Source: Acidobacteriota bacterium (GTDB lineage: Bacteria; Acidobacteriota; Vicinamibacteria; Vicinamibacterales; UBA8438). Taken from it: a DNA stretch of 42,815 nt. The DNA lies in assembly GCA_021296515.1 (NCBI GenBank), contig JAGWAH010000016.1, positions 1,609 to 44,423 of the forward strand. The letters run 5' to 3'. The notes under the pieces are model-generated. The model ran no database searches and was not told where the DNA came from. It worked only from the letters and a program-made list of their open reading frames with translations. Of this stretch, positions 35,702 through 42,815 are shown piece after piece; the stretch's first letter is position 1, and every line of letters starts with the position of its first letter. A program made the translations under genes and the position numbers.

Positions 35702-36364
35702 ATGCACGGAGAACGCAACGACAGGCGACGCGCTCGGATCCGCTGGGGGATCTGGCTCGCCGCGGCGGCGGTCGCGGCGCTGTTGGTCGTCCGGGCGGTG
35801 CCGGGCGATGACGCGGTCGATGCGCTCGGCGCCGCGATCACCGCACTCCGGGCAGCGGAAAGGGCGCTCGACGACGCGGCGGTGGACATCGGCGCGGCGG
35901 GCGAGGCGACACCCGGGCAGGATGCGGGGCCAGACCGGCCGCACGCGGCGTCCGATGCCGCGCAACGGGCGGAATCGGCCGCACGCGCCGCGGGCCGCGC
36001 GAGCAGCGAGGCGCGGGCGGCCGTGACTCGCGTCCGGCACATGCGCCTCCAACAGCCCGGGACGTTCACGGAGACCGTGGCTGCCGTGCGGGGGCTGAGA
36101 GACGCGGCCCGAGCGTTGACGGCGACTGCCGGGGCGCTCCGCGACGCGGCGCAATCACTCCGCGACGCGGGTGCGCCCCGGGCGGCGCACCGGGCGCTGC
36201 TGGCGGCGGACGACACGCTCGACGCCGCCGAGGCGGTGCTCCGGGCGACGACGGCGCTTCTCGACGGCGACGAGCGGTTCGATGCACCGCCCCCCGCCGG
36301 ACGATCTACTGCTGCTCGCCGCCGTCCTCCGCCGCCGCCCGATCCTCGGCGCGAGCGCCGCTGA
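35702..36364 (+). CDS. Alanine-rich membrane-anchored helical protein
   Basis: This 220-residue protein has one N-terminal membrane segment (about residues 14-34, RIRWGIWLAAAAVAALLVV) and then an Ala/Arg/Asp-rich helical, coiled-coil-like region of about 150 residues, ending in a Pro/Arg-rich tail. No family is recognised. The ATG is 2 nt after the quinoprotein stop, with GAGGATG-like bases but no good Shine-Dalgarno. Codon third positions are GC-rich as in real genes. The last 59 nt overlap the end of the converging paralog 2 gene, so the tail may be spurious. Confidence 0.55.
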   Translation: MHGERNDRRRARIRWGIWLAAAAVAALLVVRAVPGDDAVDALGAAITALRAAERALDDAAVDIGAAGEATPGQDAGPDRPHAASDAAQRAESAARAAGRASSEARAAVTRVRHMRLQQPGTFTETVAAVRGLRDAARALTATAGALRDAAQSLRDAGAPRAAHRALLAADDTLDAAEAVLRATTALLDGDERFDAPPPAGRSTAARRRPPPPPDPRRERR

Positions 36365-37289
36365 GCACGTTCGCGAGGCTGTAGTTGCCCTCGTGGCAGG
36401 CGTACTCGTAGAGCGGCCCCTCGGTGACGCCGCGCGACGCCTGGTTCGTGGTCAGCGGGAGCCGGACGCTCCACGGGCTCGTGAACTTCGCCGGGTCGGT
36501 CAGGGTGAACTCGTACATCAGCGTGCTCTCGTCGACGCGGGTGAAGCGCTCGACCAGGTGCATGGTGTGGGTCGGCATGCGCCACGTCTGCGCCCAGCGG
36601 TCGGCCATCCCGTCGACGAAGCGCGTCGACTCGACGACCAGCGTGTCGCCCTCCCAGTGACCGCGGATGTCGCCGTTCCACTGGCGGACGGTCCCGTGCG
36701 GCGTGTCTCCGAGCGGAATGATCCGGCGGTCGCCGAACATCTCGTGGAGGATCACGACGTGGTCGGGAGTCTGCACGATCTGGTGATTCGGGTTGTAACC
36801 GAGCCAGAACATCGGTACGCCGTCGGTCATGCAGCGCTCGCCGGTGTCGACGTCCACCCACGAGTTGCGCTGACCGCTGACCCGATAGATCGCCTGCAGG
36901 CGGCTGCGCTCGGCCATCTCCGGCGTGTAGGGGATGCGCCCGTCGGCCGGATCGGTGATCAGTGCGGTGCGCCGGTCCACGAGCCGCGTGCCCGGGTCGA
37001 ACCAGATCTGATTGTAGGTGCCGGGATCGCCTTCGCGGACCTCGCGCTCGACGAAGCGGGTCGCGTCCGCGCGCAACTCCAACTCGGCCGCCTGCTCGTC
37101 GGTCAGCAGCTCCTGGCCGGCGAACCGATCGGGCCGCTCGAGCGGCGTCAGCGTCGAGCCGGTCCAGATACCCTGCAGGTCGGGGTCGCCCCACGGGGTG
37201 CGCAGCGTGTCCTGCGCTGCCGCCGGAAATGCCGCCAGGAGGACGAACGCCGTGGCCGCCGCGACCGTTGCGAATGTTCGACGCTCCAT
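36306..37289 (-). CDS. CHEGNY-family exported protein, paralog 2
   Basis: This 327-residue exported protein has a signal peptide (ending FPAAAQDT near residue 25) and the family series [47 protein letters not shown] and [18 protein letters not shown]. It is intact from start to stop. The ATG has Shine-Dalgarno GAGGTG. Compared with paralog 1 it shares an identical 17-nt DNA stretch in the HWEGDT codons. Function unknown. Confidence 0.85.
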   Translation of the reverse strand: MERRTFATVAAATAFVLLAAFPAAAQDTLRTPWGDPDLQGIWTGSTLTPLERPDRFAGQELLTDEQAAELELRADATRFVEREVREGDPGTYNQIWFDPGTRLVDRRTALITDPADGRIPYTPEMAERSRLQAIYRVSGQRNSWVDVDTGERCMTDGVPMFWLGYNPNHQIVQTPDHVVILHEMFGDRRIIPLGDTPHGTVRQWNGDIRGHWEGDTLVVESTRFVDGMADRWAQTWRMPTHTMHLVERFTRVDESTLMYEFTLTDPAKFTSPWSVRLPLTTNQASRGVTEGPLYEYACHEGNYSLANVLSGARAEDRAAAEDGGEQQ

Positions 37290-37411
37290 GAATCACCTCT
37301 CAGGAATGGAGCCGACTGCGACTCGTATGGCGCATCTTCCCGCACGCGCGGCGCGGATGCAACCCGGAATGGGATCTCGTCGTTCCGGGCCGCGTCGCAA
37401 GTTCATGCACG

Positions 37412-37441
37412 TTGACACCGAGCCGATTCGCGAGCTACGCT
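37412..37441 (+). promoter_or_regulatory. Sigma-70-like promoter of the small membrane protein
   Basis: TTGACA at 37412-37417 and TACGCT at 37436-37441 are separated by 18 nt, and the start codon follows 20 nt later at 37462. This is the best -35/-10 pair in the window. Confidence 0.55.
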
Positions 37442-37461
37442 GGAACGGTTCCGGGGCCTCC

Positions 37462-37659
37462 ATGAGCGTGATGCTGTCGAAAACCTACACTGCGCACAAG
37501 GCAGCCGACGTGGCGGACGATGTCGCACGTGATGCTGCCGAGGAAGTAGGATCGCTCGCGGTGTCGCTGACCGTCATCAAGTGGATGGTCGGCTTCATGC
37601 TGGGCCTTCAGGTCGCGGCGATCGCCATGCTCTTCCAGATTGCGCTGCGGCTCGACTAG
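37462..37659 (+). CDS. Small DUF1640-like membrane protein
   Basis: This 65-residue protein has an amphipathic helical N-terminal part (TYTAHKAADVADDVARDAA) and one C-terminal membrane segment (about residues 40-60, WMVGFMLGLQVAAIAMLFQI). The helix plus IKWMVGF pattern recalls DUF1640/CCDC90-type small proteins of bacteria; this is a by-eye match. The ATG at 37462 follows a GGGG and a good promoter. A longer frame to 37405 exists but lacks support. It converges on the ligase gene across 23 nt. Confidence 0.7.
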   Translation: MSVMLSKTYTAHKAADVADDVARDAAEEVGSLAVSLTVIKWMVGFMLGLQVAAIAMLFQIALRLD

Positions 37660-37682
37660 GAACCGGTCGGGCTCCTGGCCCG

Positions 37683-39302
37683 CTAGGCCTGGCACCCGGA
37701 GCCTCCGGCGCCGCCAGCCGCGGAGAGGACATCGGCGCGAAGGATGTGCTTCCGGATCTTACCGACGGAAGTGCGCGGCAAGTCATCCCGGAAGCGCACG
37801 AACTGAGGGACACGGAAGCTGGCGAGCCGCTCGCGGCACCAGCCGATCACTTCCTCCTCGGTCAATCCGCCGGCCATCTCTCCCCCCTCCACGCCGCGCG
37901 GCACGACGACCGCCAGAATCGCCTCGTCGCGCATCTCGTCGGGCACGCCGATGACCGCGCAGTCGAACACGCCGGGGTGCTCGCGGATCACCGCCTCCAC
38001 CTCGCTCGCGGCGACGTTCTCTCCCGAGCGCTTGATCATGTCCTTCGCGCGGTCCACGAAGTGGTAGTAGCCGTCCTCGTCCTGCCGAGCGTTGTCGCCG
38101 CTCCACAGCCAGCCGTCGCGGAGGGTCTCGGCGGTGGCCTCGGAGTTCTTGTGGTAGCCCTTCATCAGCGAGAGGCCCGGCTCGCCACGCACCACGATCT
38201 GCCCGATCTCGCCGCGCGCCACCGGCCGGCCGCTCTCGTCGACGAGTCGCGAGGTGTAGCCGGGCGCCGGCAGTCCCATCGACATGTTGCGCCGTTCGCC
38301 GTCGAACGGATTGATGATCGGCGGCCCCATCGTCTCGGTCATCCCCCAGAGCTGCATCAGCGGCGCCCGGAACCGCTCCTCCCACTCGGCGAGCTGGGCC
38401 GGCGTGACGCTCTGGGCGAAGATCACCGCGCGCAGGTCGTTCCTGGCATGCTCGGGGCGCCGGGGCTGGGCGAGCAGCATCCGGATCGGCGCCGCGAACA
38501 GGCTCGAGACGGTGCAGCGGTGGGCGATGGCTCGATCGAAGTACCGGCGAGCGCTGAAGCGCGCCGTCAGCGCCACGCTGGCGCCCGCCGCCAGTGCGCT
38601 CATCGTCGAGTAGTACTGGGCGTTGCCGTGGAACAGCGGCAGCACGCAGAGCTGCCGATCCTCCGGCGTGAGGCGAACCGCACGGGCGACCGTCTCGCCG
38701 GCGCAGAGGTAGTTGGCGTGGGTGACCAGCACCCCCTTCGGCCGTGCCGTGGTGCCGGAGGTATACAGAATGGCCGCCTCGTCCGTGGGCGACGGCGCCG
38801 GCGCCGCGGGCGGCAACTCGGGACAATGGGCGACCAGCCGGCCGAAGTCGACCAGAGCCGACGGAGCGCCCGCCCCGCACACGAGCACTTCCTCGACCCG
38901 CGGGCAGCGGCCGCGGACATGGCGGGCGAGGTCGAGCCACGCCGACTGCGTGAAGATCAGACGGCTCTCGGAATGGGCGACCAGGTACTCCAGCTCCGAG
39001 GCGGACGAGGCCGTGTTGACGGGAACAATGACGGCGCCGAGCTTCGCGGCGCCGAACCAGAGCGCGAGGAACTCCAGGCAGTTGGCCAGCAGCAGGGTGA
39101 CCGTGTCGCCCCGGCGGACGCCGAGGCGGCCGAGGAGGTGCGCGGTCCGGTTCACCTCGCGGTCGAATTCGCGGTACGTGCGCGCCGTGACCTGCCCCTG
39201 CAGGTCGTCGAAGATGACGAACGGCGCGCCGGGGGTCGATCGCGCCCGCGCCTCGAGCAGCGCGGGCAGCGTCCAGACCCCGGCGTCGGACCGCTCGTCC
39301 AT
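37683..39302 (-). CDS. CaiC-like AMP-dependent acyl-CoA synthetase
   Basis: This 539-residue enzyme of the ANL superfamily activates a carboxylic acid with ATP and CoA. The P-loop is ILYTSGTTARPKGVLVTH near residue 177, A5 is LWGMTETMGPP near 318, A7/A8 are LWSGDNARQDEDGYYHFVDRAKDMIKRSGENV near 400, and the catalytic Lys is in PRTSVGKIRKH near residue 515. The layout resembles crotonobetaine/carnitine-CoA or long-chain acid ligases, but the substrate is open. The ATG follows the paralog 3 stop by 37 nt with only a weak ribosome site. Confidence 0.93.
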   Translation of the reverse strand: MDERSDAGVWTLPALLEARARSTPGAPFVIFDDLQGQVTARTYREFDREVNRTAHLLGRLGVRRGDTVTLLLANCLEFLALWFGAAKLGAVIVPVNTASSASELEYLVAHSESRLIFTQSAWLDLARHVRGRCPRVEEVLVCGAGAPSALVDFGRLVAHCPELPPAAPAPSPTDEAAILYTSGTTARPKGVLVTHANYLCAGETVARAVRLTPEDRQLCVLPLFHGNAQYYSTMSALAAGASVALTARFSARRYFDRAIAHRCTVSSLFAAPIRMLLAQPRRPEHARNDLRAVIFAQSVTPAQLAEWEERFRAPLMQLWGMTETMGPPIINPFDGERRNMSMGLPAPGYTSRLVDESGRPVARGEIGQIVVRGEPGLSLMKGYHKNSEATAETLRDGWLWSGDNARQDEDGYYHFVDRAKDMIKRSGENVAASEVEAVIREHPGVFDCAVIGVPDEMRDEAILAVVVPRGVEGGEMAGGLTEEEVIGWCRERLASFRVPQFVRFRDDLPRTSVGKIRKHILRADVLSAAGGAGGSGCQA

Positions 39303-39339
39303 CGCGATCAGCGACCAGGAGGTCCCATCGGTTCGAGCG

Positions 39340-40261
39340 TCAGCGCCGCCCCGTCGCCTCCCAGGTCCGCTCGGCGCGCAGCAGGTTCGTCATCGCGTAG
39401 TTGCCCTCGTGGCAGGCGTACTCGTAGATGATGTAGTCGGGCAGCCGCGGCATGTGCCGCATGCCGGTCCAGGGCCGCGTGTAGACCGTCGAATCCTCGA
39501 TGGTGAAGGTGTGCTCGAGGGTGTCGTCGTCCAGGCGGCGGAAGCGCTCCACCGCGACGGTGTTCGGCGAGGACGGGAAGCGGTGCTGGGTCTTGTCGCT
39601 GAAGTTGCGCGTCTCGACAGTGCCCGCGCGAGTCGCCGTTCCACTGGCGAATGCCGTCGGTCAGGGGGTCGCGGCCGTCGATCGGGATGATCCTCACGTC
39701 GTGGATGTTCTCGACGCGGATCGCCACGTGATCCGGCGTCTGCACGATCTGGTAGGTGTTGTTGTACCCGGTCGACACGGGCGGCACGCCGTGGTAGGTA
39801 ATGCAGCGGTCCCAGTTGCTCCGGTCGAGGTGCGAGTCGGCCGGATGCTCCGCCCGGTACGCCCGGTCGGTCTCGGCCTGCGCGGCGGTCTCGGCCGTGA
39901 TGGGCAGACGCCCATTCGGCGGATCGATGATGAGCGACGTCCGCAGATCGGGACTGACCCGGCCGCGGTCGAACCATAGCGCGTTGTAGGAGCCGACGCT
40001 GCCGGGCGGCGGCTCGCGGTCGAGGGTCACCTCCAGGTTGCGCGCGGCGGCCTCCTCCTCGGTGTAGTGCCGGCGGTCGCCCAGACCGGCGGGCCGCTGC
40101 AACGGCGTGAGCGACGCGTACGACCACGTGCCCTCCAGGTTCGGATCGCCCCAGGGCGTCAGGGGCTCGCCGTCGGACTGCGTCTGGGCGAGCGCCGCCG
40201 CGGGCAGCAACGCGGCGACGGCGAGCGTGGACAGCGACACCGCGATAGTTCGATTGCGCAT
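39340..40261 (-). pseudogene. CHEGNY-family exported protein, paralog 3, frame broken by a 20-nt deletion
   Basis: The N-terminal frame from ATG 40261 gives a signal peptide (ending AALAQTQ), [34 protein letters not shown] and QWNGDSRGH. Then the frame changes. The other frame continues with VETRNFSDK, FRRLDDDTLEHTFTIED and [16 protein letters not shown] to TGA at 39340. Alignment with the paralogs shows that the codons for WEGDTLV are lost, about 20 nt (2 mod 3), near 39625. The start has Shine-Dalgarno AAGGAAGG. Whether the cell or the assembly lost these bases is unknown. Confidence 0.85.
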
Positions 40262-40369
40262 CTGGGGACCTTCCTTTGGCTTGAAATCCTTGCGGCTACG
40301 ATAGCCCCCGCCGGGCCGGCGCGCAAGGCGGAGCGTGCGGTATCATCGGCGCGAAAGCGAGGGTTCATC
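40262..40369. other. Divergent promoter region of paralogs 3 and 4
   Basis: The 108-nt gap serves two divergent exported-protein genes. Toward paralog 4 there is a TATCAT (40341-40346), and toward paralog 3 a TATCGT-like hexamer and the AAGGAAGG ribosome site. No -35 consensus is apparent. Confidence 0.4.
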
Positions 40370-41325
40370 ATGGCTCGATTCATCGCCTCGTTCACCCTGA
40401 CCGCGGCGGTGCTGGCTCTGGCCGGCGGCGCAGCCGCGCCCGCCCACGCCCAAAACGGCGACGACTGGGATCCGCCCCGGCTCGCCGACGGGCAGCCCGA
40501 CCTGAACGGCACCTGGAACAACGTCGGCTCGGCCCACATTCCGCTCGAGCTGCCGGAGGCGCTCGCGGACGCGGACATCTCCCAGGAAGAGATCGACGCC
40601 CTGGTGCAGGAGCGATCCGATGCGCGCAAGGCGGTCACCTGGCAGGGCCACGAGAACAGCCGCGGCGTGGGCGCCTACGCCAACTACTGGTTCGACTGGT
40701 TCTGGAAGGAGCCGTCCGGGGTCGACGCGCCGGCGCTGCTCATCGAGCCGGCCGGCGGCAGGGTGCCGGCCATGACGCCGAAGGCGGCGGAGAGCGTCGC
40801 CTGGCACCGCGAGCACCTGCACGATTCGTACTCCACGATGGAGACCGGCGACCGCTGCATCTCGCGCGGCACCTACGGCATCATGATGCCGACGGCGTAC
40901 AACAACGGAAAGATGTTCTTCCACACGCCGAACCACGTAACGCGCGCGTCATCCCGATCGACGCCGGCGCGCATGTCGACGACGGAATCGCACTGTGGAA
41001 CGGCGACCCGCGGGCGCGTTGGGACGGCAACACGCTGGTCGTCGAGTCGCGCAACTTCAAGGCGGTCGCCAACCAGCGCGGACCCGGCTCGCGAGCACCG
41101 CAGACCGAGGCGCGCCACGTCGTCGAGCGGTTCACCCTGCTCGACGCCGACACGCTGCGCTACGAGTTGCGGGTGGACGATCCCGAGACCTACACGGCCC
41201 CGTGGACGGTCGCCTTCAACTACAAGCGCGACAACGAGTACCTGCAGTACGAGTACGCCTGCCACGAGGGGAACTACGCGGTCCCCAACTCGCTGAGCGG
41301 CGAGCGGGCGCAGGAGAAGAAGTAG
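40370..41325 (+). pseudogene. CHEGNY-family exported protein, paralog 4, frame broken by a 25-nt deletion
   Basis: The frame from ATG 40370 gives a signal peptide (ending APAHAQNG), LADGQPDLNGTWNN, LLIEPAGGRVP, GDRCISRG and FFHTPNHV. The other frame then continues as NARVIPIDAGAHVDDG, ARWDGNTLVVESRNF and [21 protein letters not shown] to TAG at 41325. The segment that the other three paralogs carry between HV and the D before RxIP (eight residues) is missing; about 25 nt (1 mod 3) are lost near 40939. This paralog is the most divergent, without the TPWG motif. Function unknown. Confidence 0.85.
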
Positions 41326-41328
41326 CGG

Positions 41329-41355
41329 CCGGAATCGGACAGAAGCCGGAATCGG
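41329..41355 (+). repeat. Two direct copies of a 10-bp element, 17 bp apart
   Basis: CCGGAATCGG occurs at 41329-41338 and 41346-41355. It lies in the gap between paralog 4 and the NHL gene. It could be an operator-like site or a chance duplication. Confidence 0.5.
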
Positions 41356-41384
41356 GTTCAGTGTTATCACGTGGAGTGCAGATC

Positions 41385-42414
41385 ATGAGAAGGAATCGCC
41401 TTGGAATCGCTTTCGCCGTGGCCCTCGGAATCGCGCTGGGCGGGGCCGCGGACGCGCCCGTACCGCCTCGTGGACGACTGGGCGAAGTTCACCGACGGCC
41501 GCATCGTCGGCGCGGTCGGGGACACGACCGTGGACAACGACGGCGAGCACATCTGGGCGGTGCTGCGCTGCGACGCGGGGCCGGAGCTCTTCGGGTGGGA
41601 GTGCCTGGACTCGGATCTCGATTCCATCATCAAGTTCGCGCCCGACGGCACGGCGGTCGAGAGCTTCGGCGGCGGGATGTTCATCTGGCCGCACGGCATC
41701 GACGTCGATCCGGACGGCAACGTCTGGGTGACCGACGCGGTGAGCGAGGCGCGCACGCCGGAGGGCGGCAACCGCGGTCACCAGGTGGTCAAGTTCAGCC
41801 CGACCGGCGAGGTCCTGATGGTGCTCGGCACGCCGGGCGAGGCGGGCGGCGGCGAGACCCACTTCAATGCGCCGGCGGACGTCGTCGTGGCGGACGACGG
41901 CAGCATCTTCGTCGCCGACGGCCACGCCAACGAGACCAACAACCGCGTGGTGAAGTTCGACGCCGAAGGCAACTACCTGATGGAGTGGGGCCAGACCGGC
42001 TACGCGCCGGGCGAGTTCCGCACCCTGCACGCCATCGCCATCGACAACGACGGGCGGGTCTTCGTCGCCGACCGCTCGAACAACCGGGTGCAGATCTTCG
42101 ATCAGGAGGGCAACTTCCTCGCGCAGTGGACGCAGTTCGGCCGCCCGAGCGGCATCACCTTCGACGCCCACGGCCGCGTCTACGTCGCCGATTCGGAGTC
42201 GGACGACGTGCAGAACCCGGGCTGGGAGCTGGGCATCCGCATCGGCGACGCGAAGAGCGGCTGGGTGACCGAGTTCATCCCGTTCGTCTGGGGCGACCCG
42301 CGCGAGGTCGCCGGCAACGGGGCCGAATTCGTCTCGGTGGACGCCGCGGGCAACATCTACGGCGGCGAGCCGCGGCCGCGGACCCTGCAGAAGTACGTGC
42401 GGGTGAAGCCGTAA
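41385..42414 (+). pseudogene. Exported NHL-repeat protein, frame broken just after the signal peptide
   Basis: ATG 41385, with GGAG 8 nt upstream, opens a clear signal peptide (RLGIAFAVALGIALGGAADA). The mature protein is in another frame (from about 41460): YRLVDDWAKF, then NHL/beta-propeller repeats such as WPHGIDVDPDGNVWVTDA, HAIAIDNDGRVFVADRSNNR and SGITFDAHGRVYVADS, ending at TAA 42412-42414. The frame change fits a loss of 2 mod 3 nt near 41445-41460. NHL proteins of this kind resemble SMP-30/gluconolactonase or peptidylglycine amidating lyase folds; which one is not decided. The main frame spans 41401-42414. Confidence 0.8.
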
Positions 42415-42421
42415 CCGGAAC

Positions 42422-42450
42422 CGATTCTGTCCAAATGACTGGACGAATCG
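42422..42450 (+). promoter_or_regulatory. Hairpin just before the Shine-Dalgarno of the last gene
   Basis: CGATTC (42422-42427) with GAATCG (42445-42450) and GTCC (42429-42432) with GGAC (42441-42444) make a 10-bp stem with one bulged T and an 8-nt loop. AAAGGGG, the ribosome site for the gene at 42466, follows at once. The hairpin could act as a 3' terminator for the NHL gene or as a 5' UTR element. Confidence 0.4.
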
Positions 42451-42465
42451 AAAGGGGATCACGAC

Positions 42466-42815
42466 ATGCAACGCCTTCTACTGTTCGTTCTCGCCGCGCT
42501 GCTGGCGGCCCCGGCCGTCTCCCTCGCCCAGTCCTCGGACGAGGAGCTGATTGACAGGGCCACCATGGCCGCCCCGCAGCGTGTCCGCGGCGGCGCCGGC
42601 GTCGTCCGCTGGGACGCCAACAACAACCGGATCGTGGTCAAGGAGAGCGAGAACGGCCTGGTCTGCTGGGACCGCTCGGACGTGCCGGGCACGGCGCCCT
42701 TCGCCGTCCAGTGCTCCGCCGAGGCCAACCTGCCCCGCTTCGAGCAGAACCGCATGTTCGCGTACCAGGCGGCCGACGCCGACGAGCGCCGGGCCTTGAT
42801 GGCCGCGTCCGAAGA
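42466..42815 (+). CDS. Exported protein of unknown function (partial)
   Basis: The 116 visible residues start with a signal peptide (LLLFVLAALLAAPAVSLAQS) and run off the right edge. The mature part includes ELIDRATMAAPQRVRGGAGVV and GLVCWDRSDVPG with two Cys about 17 residues apart (VCW, QCSA). No family is recognised. The ATG has AAAGGGG 8 nt upstream. The gene may continue the NHL unit. Confidence 0.75.
   Translation, partial: MQRLLLFVLAALLAAPAVSLAQSSDEELIDRATMAAPQRVRGGAGVVRWDANNNRIVVKESENGLVCWDRSDVPGTAPFAVQCSAEANLPRFEQNRMFAYQAADADERRALMAASE

Noticed and set aside
33908-36364. One 818-residue fusion of a quinoprotein with an Ala-rich protein
   Set aside because: After 35173 the frame no longer codes quinoprotein sequence; the true blades continue in another frame to 35699 and the Ala-rich protein has its own ATG at 35702. 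The open frame is a by-product of the frame break.
37018-37461. Longer N-terminus for the small membrane protein
   Set aside because: This part overlaps the start of paralog 2 on the other strand and the promoter TTGACA-N18-TACGCT; the short form from 37462 has a ribosome site and promoter.

Overview
The window is GC-rich chromosomal DNA with densely packed genes and many 1-4 nt stop/start overlaps. Gram-negative traits are a PpiD/SurA-type periplasmic chaperone, SppA, a Rod-system operon and many signal peptides. Together with a 2-oxoacid:ferredoxin oxidoreductase, a YpdA-type flavoprotein and a family of exported proteins ending in a Tyr/[10 protein letters not shown] motif beside a PQQ-type quinoprotein, they suggest an Acidobacteriota lineage, probably Vicinamibacteria-like. 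This assignment rests on gene content and style only; no database search was possible. No prophage, IS element or CRISPR array is visible.

Left part (1-18.3 kb). A partial 2-oxoacid:ferredoxin oxidoreductase gene runs off the left edge. Divergent from it is a three-gene unit: a BchI/ChlI-like AAA+ ATPase, a VWA protein and a LON N-terminal-domain protein. A long minus-strand run follows. In transcription order it reads: CNT nucleoside transporter, mtnA, tsaD, dicarboxylate/amino-acid symporter, HD protein, two ATPase-permease ABC-2 pairs, a membrane-anchored unknown, 3-hydroxybutyryl-CoA dehydrogenase, folE, an exported unknown and ypdA. Most junctions inside the sub-operons overlap by 1 or 4 nt.

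Middle part (18.3-32.7 kb). A short plus-strand group comprises a membrane protein, a DinB-like protein, a short MGMT-type protein and an exported protein. It converges on the minus-strand Rod elongasome operon: GGDEF diguanylate cyclase, mreB, mreC, mreD, mrdA (PBP2), rodA and then rng. A PpiD/SurA-like foldase gene diverges from that operon and converges on sppA across a hairpin. A tRNA-Leu(CAG) gene with a poorly paired acceptor stem is divergent from sppA.

Right part (32.7-42.8 kb). This is an accessory, secretion-oriented region. It holds four paralogous exported proteins of the CHEGNY type, a PQQ-type quinoprotein, an alanine-rich membrane-anchored protein, a small DUF1640-like membrane protein, a CaiC-like acyl-CoA ligase, an NHL-repeat protein and a partial exported protein. 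Four genes here (quinoprotein, two CHEGNY paralogs, NHL protein) have their reading frame broken. In the two paralogs the break is clearly a small out-of-frame deletion (about 20 and 25 nt). No such break was found in the first 32 kb. The breaks could be real decay or an assembly problem; the sequence alone cannot decide.

Two architectural themes stand out. Several unit-leading genes have a TANNNT hexamer only 6-8 nt before the start codon and no Shine-Dalgarno sequence, as expected of leaderless transcripts. Most genes for exported proteins in the right part have strong Shine-Dalgarno sequences, in two cases just after a hairpin.
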